From an uncultured Collinsella sp. (GTDB lineage Bacteria; Actinomycetota; Coriobacteriia; Coriobacteriales; Coriobacteriaceae), in contig UQMU01000003.1 of assembly GCA_900542305.1 (NCBI GenBank), forward strand, positions 39,565 through 103,564: 64,000 bases of DNA. Direction: 5' to 3'. Below, one piece after another: positions 24,245 through 32,368 of the stretch. Each line of letters opens with the position of its first letter. The first letter of the stretch is position 1. The notes under the pieces were generated by a model. The model made no database searches. It was not told the origin of the DNA and was given only the letters and a program-made list of their open reading frames with translations. Both the position numbers and the translations under genes were made by a program.

Positions 24245-26023
24245 ATGGACGCCATCGTAAAGATGCTCGAAAAGCATCAACCGTTCTTTGAGAAGATCTC
24301 GAGGAATATCTACCTCCAGGCCATCAAGGACGGATTCCTTGGGTGCATGCCCATTGTCCTCACCTCTTCGATCTTTCTGCTCATTGCCACCCTTCCCGGC
24401 GTAGTCGGCATCACGCTGCCCCAGCCGCTCATCGACTGGTGCAACAAGCTCTACAACTTCACCATGGGCGTCATGGGCATCATGGTTGCCGGCACCACTG
24501 CCAAGAACTTCACGGCATCCATGAACCGTCGTATGCCCGCCGGCAAAGTGCTCAACGACGGTTCCACCATGGTGGCCGCCCAGTGCAGCATGCTGCTGCT
24601 CGCAGTCACGCAGTTCACCACCAAGTTCAACGGCTCCGAACTTTCGGTCTTCGATTGCACCAGCATGGGCACGCGCGGCCTGTTCTCGGCCTATATCGCC
24701 GCGTTCATTACCGTGTGGGTCTACAAATTCTGCGTCTCGCGCGATCTGACCATTAAGCTGCCCAAGGAGGTCCCGGGCGCCATCGCTCAGAACTTCCGCG
24801 ACATCATCCCCTTCGGCGGCGCCGTCATCATCTGCGGCATCATCGATGTCGTCGTGCGCAACCTCATGGGCGTTCCGTTCTCCGAGCTGCTTATCAAACT
24901 GCTCTCCCCGCTCTTTACCGCTGCAGAAACCTATCCTGGCCTTATCCTTATCCAGGCGGCCACCGCGTTCTTCTGGTTCATCGGCGTCCACGGCCCCTCG
25001 ATCGTCCAGCCGGGCATCGACCCCATCCGTCTTGCCAACCAGGCCGAGAACCTGCAGGTTCTGCTGGCCGGTGGTCACCCCGCCCATTCCCTCACCTTCA
25101 ACATGTCGCTCGTGGGTGAGTTCGGCGGCACCGGCGCCACGTTCATCGTGCCGCTTCTGCTGATTCTCTTTATGAAGTCCAAGCAGCTCAAGGCCGTCGG
25201 CAAGGCCTCGATTGTGCCGGTCGCCTTCGCCGTTAACGAGCCGCTGCTCTTTGGCGCGCCGATGATCCTTAACCCCTACATGCTCATCCCCTTTGTTGCC
25301 GCCGGCTGCGTCAACGTGAGTGTTGCCAAGTTCTTTATCGATAACGTGGGCATGAACGGCTTCTCCTTCGTGGTGCCTTGGGCCACCCCTGCCCCCATCG
25401 GCATTTTCATCACCACGAACTTCCAGCTCATTGCCTTGGTGTTCGTCGCGATCATTATCTTGCTGGACGCCATCATCTACCTGCCGTTCTTGAAGGCATA
25501 CGATAAACTGCTCTGCGACCAGGAGGCCGAGCGCGCCGCCGAGCTGGGTCTCGAGTCCGATGGTGCTGCCACCATCGCCGCCAGCGCCCCTGCACCCGCT
25601 GTCGAGCAGACTACCGCTGCCGCAGAGACGACCGCCGCTGCCGTCAACAGCGAGCCTGTCGCCGATCAGCCCGAGCCCGCCGCCGACGCATCCGCTAAGA
25701 AGGACGTCGATGGCCTGAAGGTCCTCGTCCTGTGCGCCGGCGCCGGCACCTCCGCCATGCTCGCCAACGCCATTAAGGAAGGCGCCGCGCAGACCGGCGA
25801 GAACATCGCTTCCTCCGCAGGTGCTTATGGCCAGCACACCGCCATCATGGATCAGTACGACGTGATCGTGCTTGCCCCGCAGGTCCGTAGCTACTACAAC
25901 GACATGAAGGCCGACACCGATCGCCTGGGCATTAAGCTGCTCGCCCCGCGCGGCAAGGAATACATCGACCTTACCCGCGACCCCGCCGGTGCCATCAAGT
26001 GGCTCCGCGAGAACCTCGACTAG
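24245..26023 (+). CDS. lacE: PTS lactose-type fused IICB component, module 3
   Basis: A 592-residue fused permease with IIC domain motifs VHGPSIVQPGID and FAVNEPLLFGAPMILNP. A long Ala/Thr/Glu-rich linker (about 430-485) precedes the IIB phosphocysteine C497 in VLVLCAGAGTSAML. AAAGGAG precedes ATG 24245. It is followed after 75 bp by the third hydrolase gene with an intercistronic hairpin. As in the other modules, no IIA domain is attached. Confidence 0.9.
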   Translation: MDAIVKMLEKHQPFFEKISRNIYLQAIKDGFLGCMPIVLTSSIFLLIATLPGVVGITLPQPLIDWCNKLYNFTMGVMGIMVAGTTAKNFTASMNRRMPAGKVLNDGSTMVAAQCSMLLLAVTQFTTKFNGSELSVFDCTSMGTRGLFSAYIAAFITVWVYKFCVSRDLTIKLPKEVPGAIAQNFRDIIPFGGAVIICGIIDVVVRNLMGVPFSELLIKLLSPLFTAAETYPGLILIQAATAFFWFIGVHGPSIVQPGIDPIRLANQAENLQVLLAGGHPAHSLTFNMSLVGEFGGTGATFIVPLLLILFMKSKQLKAVGKASIVPVAFAVNEPLLFGAPMILNPYMLIPFVAAGCVNVSVAKFFIDNVGMNGFSFVVPWATPAPIGIFITTNFQLIALVFVAIIILLDAIIYLPFLKAYDKLLCDQEAERAAELGLESDGAATIAASAPAPAVEQTTAAAETTAAAVNSEPVADQPEPAADASAKKDVDGLKVLVLCAGAGTSAMLANAIKEGAAQTGENIASSAGAYGQHTAIMDQYDVIVLAPQVRSYYNDMKADTDRLGIKLLAPRGKEYIDLTRDPAGAIKWLRENLD

Positions 26024-26037
26024 CTCCCCCCTCTGTT

Positions 26038-26064
26038 GGTGCCCGGATCCCCAGTTCGGGCACC
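26038..26064 (+). promoter_or_regulatory. Intercistronic hairpin between IICB and hydrolase genes, module 3
   Basis: GGTGCCCG (26038-26045) pairs with CGGGCACC (26057-26064). No T-run. Same relative place as the hairpin of module 1. Confidence 0.55.
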
Positions 26065-26098
26065 TCTCCCTATTCGTATCCCACAGAAAGGATGACTC

Positions 26099-27520
26099 AT
26101 GACCAATCCCATGCAGTTCCCCGACGGCTTTGTGTTTGGCGGCGCCACCGCCGCTTACCAGGTTGAGGGAGAGACCCGCACGCACGGCAAGGGCAAAGTG
26201 CCCTGGGACGATTTCTTGGCTGCTCAGGGTCGCTTCTCCCCCGACCCCGCAAGCGATTTCTACAACAAATACCCGGTCGATATCGACCTGTGCCAGCGCT
26301 TCGGCATCAACGGTATCCGTGTCTCCATCGCTTGGAGCCGCATCTTCCCCAACGGCACCGGTGAGATCAACCCCGAGGGTGTTGCCTTCTATCACGAGCT
26401 CTTTGCCACCTGCAATAAAGCCGGCGTTATCCCCTACGTCACGCTCGATCACTTTGATACGCCCGAGGCCTTTTACCAGAACGGCGGCGAGGGCTTCCTG
26501 ACGCGCTCGACGATCGACGCCTTTGTCGAGTACGCCAAGTTCTGCTTTGCCGAGTTCACCGAGGTCAAGCACTGGTTTACCTTTAACGAGATTCCCGCGA
26601 CCGCCGAGGGCAGCTTTATCGTCGGCAACTGGCCGCACGGCGAGAAGTATCGCCTGGACAAGGCCTTCCAGCTTATGCACAACATGATGGTGGCCCATGC
26701 CAAGGCCGTCGTCGCCTTCCACGAGGGCGGCTTTGTGGGCGAGATCGGCATTGTCCAGAACCTGGAGCCCAAGTATCCCCTCGATCCCAACAGTGCTGCC
26801 GACTGTGAGGCCGCCCGCATGGCCGACGTCATCAACAACCGCTGGGTTCTCGACGCCACCTTCCGCGGCCATTACGCAGCCGATACCATGGAAGCCGCGA
26901 CCAAGCTGGCGCATATCGCCGGCGGCGAGCTTGACGTCCGCGACGAGGACATCGCCGCGCTGACCGCCGCGCTCCCCTACAACGATTGCCTGGGTGTCAA
27001 CACCTACAAGTGCCAGTTCCTGCGTGCCGCCGAGGGCGAAAACGACATCAACCACAATGGCACTGGCGACAAGGGCTCCTCGCGCTGGTTCCTCAAGGGC
27101 GTTGGTGAGTCATGCGTGCGCGAAGGCGTACCCACCACCGATTGGGACTGGATTATCTATCCCGAGGGCCTGTACGATCTGCTGCTCCGCATTAAGAACG
27201 ATTACCCCAACTACAAGAAGATTTACATCACCGAGAACGGCATGGGCTATAAGGACGACTTCGAGGACGGCTTTATCGACGACGCCCCCCGTATCGACTA
27301 TATGCGTCAGCACCTCGCGTGGGTCCTCAAGGCAATCGACGGCGGCGTGAACGTCGACGGCTACTTTGTGTGGTCACTGCAGGACCAGTTCTCCTGGACC
27401 AACGGCTATAACAAGCGCTACGGCCTGTTCTACATCGACTTCGAGACCCAGAAGCGCTACCCCAAGGCGAGCGCGTACTGGTACAAGAACGTCGCGGAGA
27501 CCGGCCTGCTCATGGCCTAG
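26099..27520 (+). CDS. lacG: 6-phospho-beta-galactosidase (GH1), module 3
   Basis: A 473-residue GH1 enzyme very close to the module 1 copy over its length, with acid/base in HWFTFNEI, nucleophile in ITENGMG and the phosphate-binding FSWTNGYNKRYG segment. It hydrolyses a phospho-beta-galactoside from the adjacent PTS. AAAGGATGACTC precedes ATG 26099. A strong terminator and a four-copy palindromic array follow. Confidence 0.92.
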   Translation: MTNPMQFPDGFVFGGATAAYQVEGETRTHGKGKVPWDDFLAAQGRFSPDPASDFYNKYPVDIDLCQRFGINGIRVSIAWSRIFPNGTGEINPEGVAFYHELFATCNKAGVIPYVTLDHFDTPEAFYQNGGEGFLTRSTIDAFVEYAKFCFAEFTEVKHWFTFNEIPATAEGSFIVGNWPHGEKYRLDKAFQLMHNMMVAHAKAVVAFHEGGFVGEIGIVQNLEPKYPLDPNSAADCEAARMADVINNRWVLDATFRGHYAADTMEAATKLAHIAGGELDVRDEDIAALTAALPYNDCLGVNTYKCQFLRAAEGENDINHNGTGDKGSSRWFLKGVGESCVREGVPTTDWDWIIYPEGLYDLLLRIKNDYPNYKKIYITENGMGYKDDFEDGFIDDAPRIDYMRQHLAWVLKAIDGGVNVDGYFVWSLQDQFSWTNGYNKRYGLFYIDFETQKRYPKASAYWYKNVAETGLLMA

Positions 27521-27542
27521 TTTCAGCCACATACCCCTTGTC

Positions 27543-27590
27543 GGCCGCATGCGAATCCCTCCACGGGATCGCATGCGGCCTTTTTTGTTT
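27543..27590 (+). terminator. Terminator of lac module 3
   Basis: GGCCGCATGCG and its complement, with a smaller inner ATCCC/GGGAT pair, are followed by TTTTTTG. Confidence 0.9.
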
Positions 27591-27612
27591 TTGGCCGGGC
27601 CTGAGCGGGCCA

Positions 27613-27919
27613 CTTGTCTCGATCTGTAACATCTAGCAGGGATTTTCGGTCTTAAATGTTACAGATTTAGATGAACGGGGTCGCTCGGGTCGAAAGATCT
27701 AAATCTGTAACACTAAGCCCGGTTTTGGCCGCCTATCTGTTACAGATCGAGACAGACGCGCAAGCCAATCCGCTTAATCTCAATCTGTAACATCTAGACG
27801 ACTATTTCACCCCTATCCGTTACAGATTTAGACAAACGGAATCGGCCAGGCAGAAAATCTCGATCTGTAACATCTAGATGAGCTTTTCTCCCCTAACTGT
27901 TACAGATCGAGACAATCGG
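27613..27919. repeat. Array of four ~65-bp palindromic repeats (family D)
   Basis: Copies at 27613-27677, 27695-27757, 27776-27839 and 27855-27919, with unique spacers of 15-18 bp. Arms again contain ATCTGTAACA and TGTTACAGAT, and outer ends TGTCTC/GAGACA vary between copies (some TCTAAA). This fills much of the 736-bp gap after module 3. Confidence 0.85.
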
Positions 27920-27978
27920 ATGGTGGGATCCAAACTATCCAATCAGCTATGAAGCGCAGCCTCAAGTTTTCGGTATCA

Positions 27979-28031
27979 CGAACGGGCTTTCGGTATCATT
28001 TGGTGCCGACATGACACCGAAAGCCCGTTCG
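27979..28031. repeat. Inverted repeat upstream of the AlbA_2 gene
   Basis: CGAACGGGCTTTCGGTATCA pairs with TGACACCGAAAGCCCGTTCG (one mismatch, 27979 and 28031 ends) around a short loop. A truncated direct copy of the TTTCGGTATCA part precedes it at 27968. No terminator T-run. Confidence 0.65.
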
Positions 28032-28141
28032 GCTATGCGAGAGAATCCGGTGCGCCAGTTCGGCCAAACCACAAGCCCACAAACTTCGTTTGCCCGCAGA
28101 ACGTCACCGCATCCACGTTTGCGCGTCATATCGCGTCACTT

Positions 28142-28231
28142 TGACACGTAAAATGACACGCAAATTTTTTCGTGTCATAATTTTGACGCGTAAAATGACG
28201 TGTAAAATTTTACGTGTCATTTTTCACGTCA
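28142..28231. promoter_or_regulatory. Cluster of seven TGACRYG half-sites upstream of the AlbA_2 gene
   Basis: TGAC(A/G)(C/T)G boxes occur at 28142, 28154, 28184 and 28196, and inverted at 28171, 28213 and 28225. The pair at 28195-28220 (ATGACGTGTAAAA facing TTTTACGTGTCAT) is a near-perfect 26-bp palindrome. They end 26 bp before the start codon, as expected for autorepression. Confidence 0.6.
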
Positions 28232-28256
28232 AATTGAAGCGAAACGGAGCAAAACG

Positions 28257-29513
28257 ATGCGAGAATCCAAAGATCTTGAATTCAAGGAATGCGTCACCAA
28301 TTCGTTCCTTAAAACCGTCTCCGCTTATGCAAATGGCACGGGAGGACGCGTTCTATTTGGAATTAACGACGACGGAGAAGCCGTTGGCATCGATGATCCC
28401 AAGCAGACCTGCCTGGATATCGAAAACAAGATTAACGATTCGATCATCCCCCAGCCCGATTACTCCCTAAAGATCAACGAGTCCGATGCAACCGTGGAGC
28501 TTACGGTCTTTCCCGGCAGATCAAAGCCTTACCTATACCGCTCGAAGGCATACAAGCGCAATGACACCGCGACCATACCAGTTGATACCCTAGGCCTTTC
28601 ACGTCTTGTACTCGAGGGTCAAAATCTCTCCTTTGAGCAGCTCCCGGCAAACAAACAAGATTTATCTTTCACCGTTTTAGAGAATCGCCTAACAGCAAAA
28701 CTTTCGCTTCAGTCATTCACAACCGATACTCTCAAAACCCTTGGCCTGCTTGATGAAACCGGAACCTACAACAACGCGGCAGAACTGCTCGCGGACGAGA
28801 ATGGCTTCCCAGGTATCGACATCGCAGTGTTTGGTGAAACTATCAACCTCATTAAGCAGCGCAAAACTCTTGAGCATGCATCCGTTCTAGCGGAAATTGA
28901 CGGAGCCCTTGAGCTTTTCGAAATTCAGTACTGTTACGAAGAGATCAAGGGGATGGAGCGAATCCGCAAGGAGCTCATTCCGCTCGAAGCATTCCGCGAG
29001 GCCATTACCAATGCAGTCGTTCATAGGACTTGGGATGCGCCCGCACACATCCGCATCTCGATGTTCGACGACCGCGTGGAAGTCGCTTCGCCCGGCGGCT
29101 TGCCGGCAAGCATGACCGTCGATGAATATCTATCCGACATGCTATCCGTTAGACGCAATCGTATTCTTGCCGAAGTCTTTTTGCGCCTGGGTCTTATCGA
29201 AGCCTTTGGAACGGGCATCATGCGAATTCGCGATACCTATAAGAACAGCGTCAGAAAGCCCCGGTTTCAAGTTTCGGATAACGCCATTGTGGTCACACTT
29301 CCCCTACTCATGGATAACCCTGGGCTCGAAGGCGACGAACTTACCGTATTCGGACTGCTGAGTGGAGTACACCCTCAATCGACAAGCGAGCTTGCGGCTA
29401 AAGTCACCTTTAGTCGTTCGAAGCTACTCCGCATCCTCAAAAAACTCGTTGAGACAGGCCTGGCGACAGTTGAAGGCGCCGGCAGGGGGCAGAGATATCG
29501 CCTGCTGCGCTAG
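28257..29513 (+). CDS. ATP-binding regulator with AlbA_2 (Schlafen-like) and GHKL ATPase C-terminal domains
   Basis: A 418-residue protein. The N-terminal AlbA_2 domain begins ESKDLEFKECVT and includes NGTGGRVLFGINDDGEAVGIDD. The middle part (EAITNAVVHRTWDAPAHIRISMFDDRVEVASPGG) is the HATPase_c_4 signature, followed by a winged-helix C-terminus (STSELAAKVTFSRSKLLRILKKLVETG). Proteins of this type are putative transcriptional regulators or defence-associated factors. GC and codon use are lower than the neighbours, suggesting transfer. GGAG precedes ATG 28257. It ends exactly against the stop of the convergent DeoR gene. Confidence 0.85.
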   Translation: MRESKDLEFKECVTNSFLKTVSAYANGTGGRVLFGINDDGEAVGIDDPKQTCLDIENKINDSIIPQPDYSLKINESDATVELTVFPGRSKPYLYRSKAYKRNDTATIPVDTLGLSRLVLEGQNLSFEQLPANKQDLSFTVLENRLTAKLSLQSFTTDTLKTLGLLDETGTYNNAAELLADENGFPGIDIAVFGETINLIKQRKTLEHASVLAEIDGALELFEIQYCYEEIKGMERIRKELIPLEAFREAITNAVVHRTWDAPAHIRISMFDDRVEVASPGGLPASMTVDEYLSDMLSVRRNRILAEVFLRLGLIEAFGTGIMRIRDTYKNSVRKPRFQVSDNAIVVTLPLLMDNPGLEGDELTVFGLLSGVHPQSTSELAAKVTFSRSKLLRILKKLVETGLATVEGAGRGQRYRLLR

Positions 29514-30278
29514 CTAGCAGATGACCTGCGCATGCTCCTCGATGGCGGCGCGATCCTCGGCGGCGATACCTGGCTCGCACACCACTGCGTCCAAATTGTC
29601 CAGGCGGCAGAAGGTGTAGAAGTCGCGCTTGCCGATCTTGCTGGAGTCGGCGATCAGATAGCGCGAGTCGGCCTTGCTAAAGGCGAGCTGCTGGATACGA
29701 CCCTCATCCATATTAGACGTAGACACGTCGCCATCCAGAATGCCGTTGGCGCCGATAAACGCCGCATCGATACCCAACGCTCGCAGAGTATCCTCGGCCG
29801 TTGGCCCCACAAAAGCGGCGGTGCGGCGGCGGTACACGCCGCCCACCAGGCACAGTTCGCAGTCTTCGCGCGCCTCGAGCAGGTTAAACACCGAAAGCGA
29901 ATTGGTCACAATGCGCAGGCGAAACGCCGGCAGCATCGAGGCCATCTGCTCAACCGTGGTGCCCGTGCCCAAAAAGATGGTCGAGCCTTCCTCGATAAGC
30001 TCCACAGAACGGCGCGCAATCTGCAACTTTTCCTCGGCATGCTTCGTGCGCTTTTCGCTGTGCGAATACTCATGGCGCAGCATAGCGTGTGGACGGCCCT
30101 GCGCACTGCGGGCTCCGCCGTGCACGCGCTCGATCTCGCCCAGGCTCGCAAGCTCCTCAAGATCACGGCGGATCGTCATGTCCGAGACACCTAACGCATC
30201 CGAAATCTCCTTGACCGAGACCGTTCCCTGTTCCTCGAGCAGCTGCCGAACCTTATCCTGTCGCTCCGCTTTAATCAC
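29514..30278 (-). CDS. DeoR-family regulator, LacR-like
   Basis: A 254-residue DeoR repressor. The N-terminal helix-turn-helix is VSVKEISDALGVSDMTIRRDLEEL with the family RVHGGA motif; the C-terminal sensor contains FLGTGTTVEQMA, FIGANGI and the IADSSKIGKRDFYTF segment. LacR proteins of this type repress lac genes and respond to tagatose-6-phosphate. The start is a GTG at 30278 with GAGGG six bases upstream; a further GTG at 30305 is less likely. A TTCAAACA-N5-GAACA box lies just upstream at 30311 and matches boxes at lacF, so this may control the lacAB and lacF promoters. Confidence 0.88.
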   Translation of the reverse strand: MIKAERQDKVRQLLEEQGTVSVKEISDALGVSDMTIRRDLEELASLGEIERVHGGARSAQGRPHAMLRHEYSHSEKRTKHAEEKLQIARRSVELIEEGSTIFLGTGTTVEQMASMLPAFRLRIVTNSLSVFNLLEAREDCELCLVGGVYRRRTAAFVGPTAEDTLRALGIDAAFIGANGILDGDVSTSNMDEGRIQQLAFSKADSRYLIADSSKIGKRDFYTFCRLDNLDAVVCEPGIAAEDRAAIEEHAQVIC

Positions 30279-30310
30279 GATGAGCCCTCGCTGTTCCACG
30301 CTCACGTCAA

Positions 30311-30330
30311 TTCAAACAATAACGAACAAA
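30311..30330. promoter_or_regulatory. Putative DeoR/LacR-like operator between the DeoR gene and galM
   Basis: TTCAAACAATAACGAACAAA has the same TTCAAACA-N5-GAACA layout as 12829-12846. Confidence 0.5.
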
Positions 30331-30483
30331 TTGTATCAGACTCGCGCGCGTCAGAAATGAACGCCCGCACAACTCCAATCATCACTTTTTTGAGAAAAAT
30401 ACCCCCTGCTTTAGTGGGGTGTAGTGATAATCTCGCCTGTTCGCGCTACAGTTTGTCCGAAATACCTCGATGTTAGGAACCAA

Positions 30484-31536
30484 ATGATCACTTCCGAGCT
30501 TTTCGGCACCGCGCCGTGCGGTACCCCCGTTCATCGCTACACCCTCAACGGGCCCGAGATCTGCGTTCGCATTATGGACTATGGCGCCACCGTGCTGGGC
30601 ATCGACGTGCCCGACATTCCCGGCAACGTGCGCGATGTGGTGCTGGGCTTCGATAAGCTCGAGGATTACTTTGACAACCCCGCCTGCTTTGGCGCGACCA
30701 TCGGCCCCGTGGCAAACCGCACCGCGGGCGCCACGATCACCATCGCCGGCACGGACTGGCATATACCAGCCAACGAAGGCGTCAACAACCTGCACAGCGA
30801 TCTTGAGCATGGTCTGCACAAGCGCGTGTGGGATGTTGAGCTCGACGAGGTCCATAACGCCGTGCGCATGACCACCTCGCTTGAGGACGGTGAGCTGGGC
30901 CTGCCCGGCAACCGCACCTTTACGGCCGTGTTTACCGTGACACGCACCGGCCGCTTCCGTATCGAATACGGCTGCGAGAGCGACCGCGCCACCTACGTGT
31001 CCATGACCAACCACACGTACTTTAACCTTGCCGGCCATAACGCCGGCATGGACTGCGAGCACTTCTTTGTTGCCAACGCTGCCCACTACCTGCCCATCAA
31101 CGAGCAGAACATCCCCACCGGCGAGATTGCTCCGGTCGAGGGCACGCCGTTTGACTTTCGCGAGCTGCGCCCCGTCGCGCCTGGCATGGAGACCGACGAT
31201 CCGCAGATTAAGCAGGCCCGTGGCTACGATCACTGTCTGTGCATCGATGGCTATCAGTACGGCCGCAATCTGCGCCGCGCCCTGCACGTCGAGGAGATGT
31301 GGACCGGTCGTGAGCTGGACTACTACACCACCGCCCCGGGCGTGCAGCTCTACACCGGCAACTGGCTGGGCGACGAGCACGCCAAGGACGATGCTAACTA
31401 TGGCTGGGGCGCCGGCTTTGCCCTCGAGGCCGAGATGTACCCCGACACGCCGCACCAGCCGTTGTTCCCGCAGGGCATTGTGGGCCCGGGTCACCCCTAC
31501 AGCAATGTGATCGAGTACCACTTTATGAGGCACTAA
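30484..31536 (+). CDS. galM: Galactose mutarotase (aldose 1-epimerase)
   Basis: A 350-residue classical GalM. It has YGATVLGIDVPD, then NRTAGATI, then NNLHSDLEHGLHKRVW, and NHTYFNLAGHN with the catalytic-type histidine; the later E residue is in GAGFALEAEMYPD. It interconverts alpha- and beta-galactose for galactokinase. This is a different branch from the LacX-type epimerases at 8763 and 34949. The start at 30484 follows AGGAACC; an upstream in-frame ATG at 30424 lacks a ribosome site. Confidence 0.92.
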   Translation: MITSELFGTAPCGTPVHRYTLNGPEICVRIMDYGATVLGIDVPDIPGNVRDVVLGFDKLEDYFDNPACFGATIGPVANRTAGATITIAGTDWHIPANEGVNNLHSDLEHGLHKRVWDVELDEVHNAVRMTTSLEDGELGLPGNRTFTAVFTVTRTGRFRIEYGCESDRATYVSMTNHTYFNLAGHNAGMDCEHFFVANAAHYLPINEQNIPTGEIAPVEGTPFDFRELRPVAPGMETDDPQIKQARGYDHCLCIDGYQYGRNLRRALHVEEMWTGRELDYYTTAPGVQLYTGNWLGDEHAKDDANYGWGAGFALEAEMYPDTPHQPLFPQGIVGPGHPYSNVIEYHFMRH

Positions 31537-31563
31537 GCCCACAACGCAACATATCGCACAGCA

Positions 31564-31595
31564 GCGCCCGCCGGCACCACCGCCGGCGGGCGTTT
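31564..31595 (+). terminator. Terminator of galM
   Basis: CGCCCGCCGGC and its complement around ACCACC, followed by TTTTGC; it resembles the galKT terminator. Confidence 0.9.
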
Positions 31596-31601
31596 TGCTA
31601 C

Positions 31602-31632
31602 CTAGTCATTGGGGACGTTCTTACATGACTAG
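31602..31632. repeat. REP-like element, A part only, overlapping a coding end
   Basis: TAGTCATTGGGGACGTTCTT followed by ACATGACTAG. The last 12 bases form the C-terminus and stop of the IIB-like gene on the minus strand. Confidence 0.75.
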
Positions 31633-32100
31633 TTGGATGGGGTCGGGGTTGGAGCTGGGGAGGTAGCGGATTTCTAGTTCTATACCGAGCTTTTGCAGCT
31701 CTTTGAGAGCAGCGACGTCCGCGTCGTCTACGGCAGCTGCGGGCGTTGCAGGACGCTTGCCCTCCCCTGCCTGCATATGGCCAATGCTGATCTTGGTAAT
31801 CGGCACACCACCCTTAACCAGCGCGAGTGCATCGGCGGGTGAGGCCACCATGATCAGAATCCATTGACGCGGCGTTGTGGTATGAATGATGTCGATAGTC
31901 CTTTGCACCGAGAAGAACCGCATCCAAACGCCTCCTGGCGCCGCCACTCTCATAGGGGCCCATTGACGCGAATCCGCCGCAATCTCGTCGTTGACGATAA
32001 GGACAAGGTTGGAGCCCACGGCCTCGTTCCACAGCTCAACATCTTGCCCGTAAATGAAACGGTCATCGATACGTGTAAGAAGGATCCTGGGTTGAGCCAT
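31621..32100 (-). CDS. Mannose-family PTS IIB-like protein lacking the phosphohistidine
   Basis: A 159-residue homologue of the IIB at 42095-42577 across its length. In the partner the active site reads RLVHGQ with H17; here it reads RFIYGQ, so residue 17 is tyrosine and phosphotransfer should be impossible. It stands alone with no IIA, IIC or IID beside it. Its last residues and stop come from a REP-like repeat. It may be a regulatory decoy or a decaying duplicate; the intact frame favours some retained role. The start at 32100 follows GGAG. Confidence 0.82.
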   Translation of the reverse strand: MAQPRILLTRIDDRFIYGQDVELWNEAVGSNLVLIVNDEIAADSRQWAPMRVAAPGGVWMRFFSVQRTIDIIHTTTPRQWILIMVASPADALALVKGGVPITKISIGHMQAGEGKRPATPAAAVDDADVAALKELQKLGIELEIRYLPSSNPDPIQLVM

Positions 32101-32257
32101 GGCAGCTCCATTCTGTTTGAGACCCGTAAGAGCAAGATATCGCGTCTCCAATATTAGTGCATTTAAAGTGAGAAAAGCCGTCAGAACCCTTGCGCGGATG
32201 TGCGATGTCCCGTATCATAGACAGCCGTTGACGCCTCAGTTGCGTCGCCACATGGCC

Positions 32258-32333
32258 GCCAGCGTAGCTCAGTTGGTAGAGCACCGCTCTCGTAAAGCGG
32301 GGGTCACCGGTTCGAGCCCGGTCGCTGGCTCCA
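32258..32333 (+). tRNA. tRNA-Thr (anticodon CGT)
   Basis: The cloverleaf is complete: acceptor GCCAGCG pairs with CGCTGGC, the D arm is GCTCAGTTGGTAGAGC, the anticodon stem CCGCT/AGCGG encloses CTCGTAA (anticodon CGT), the T arm is CCGGTTCGAGCCCGG, and CCA is encoded. Confidence 0.97.
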
Positions 32334-32344
32334 TTGTTCAAGAT

Positions 32345-32368
32345 AGCCGCCTTCGGGCGGCTTTTTTG
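32345..32368 (+). terminator. Terminator of the tRNA gene
   Basis: AGCCGCC-TTCG-GGCGGCT followed by TTTTTG. Confidence 0.92.

Noticed and set aside
24155..27055. 966-codon minus-strand frame opposite module 3
   Set aside because: It spans the antisense of two recognised genes and their gap, with no known domain.
27613..27919. Repeat-spacer layout resembling a CRISPR array
   Set aside because: Repeats are about 65 bp, palindromic and variable between copies, spacers are only 15-18 bp, and there are no cas genes.
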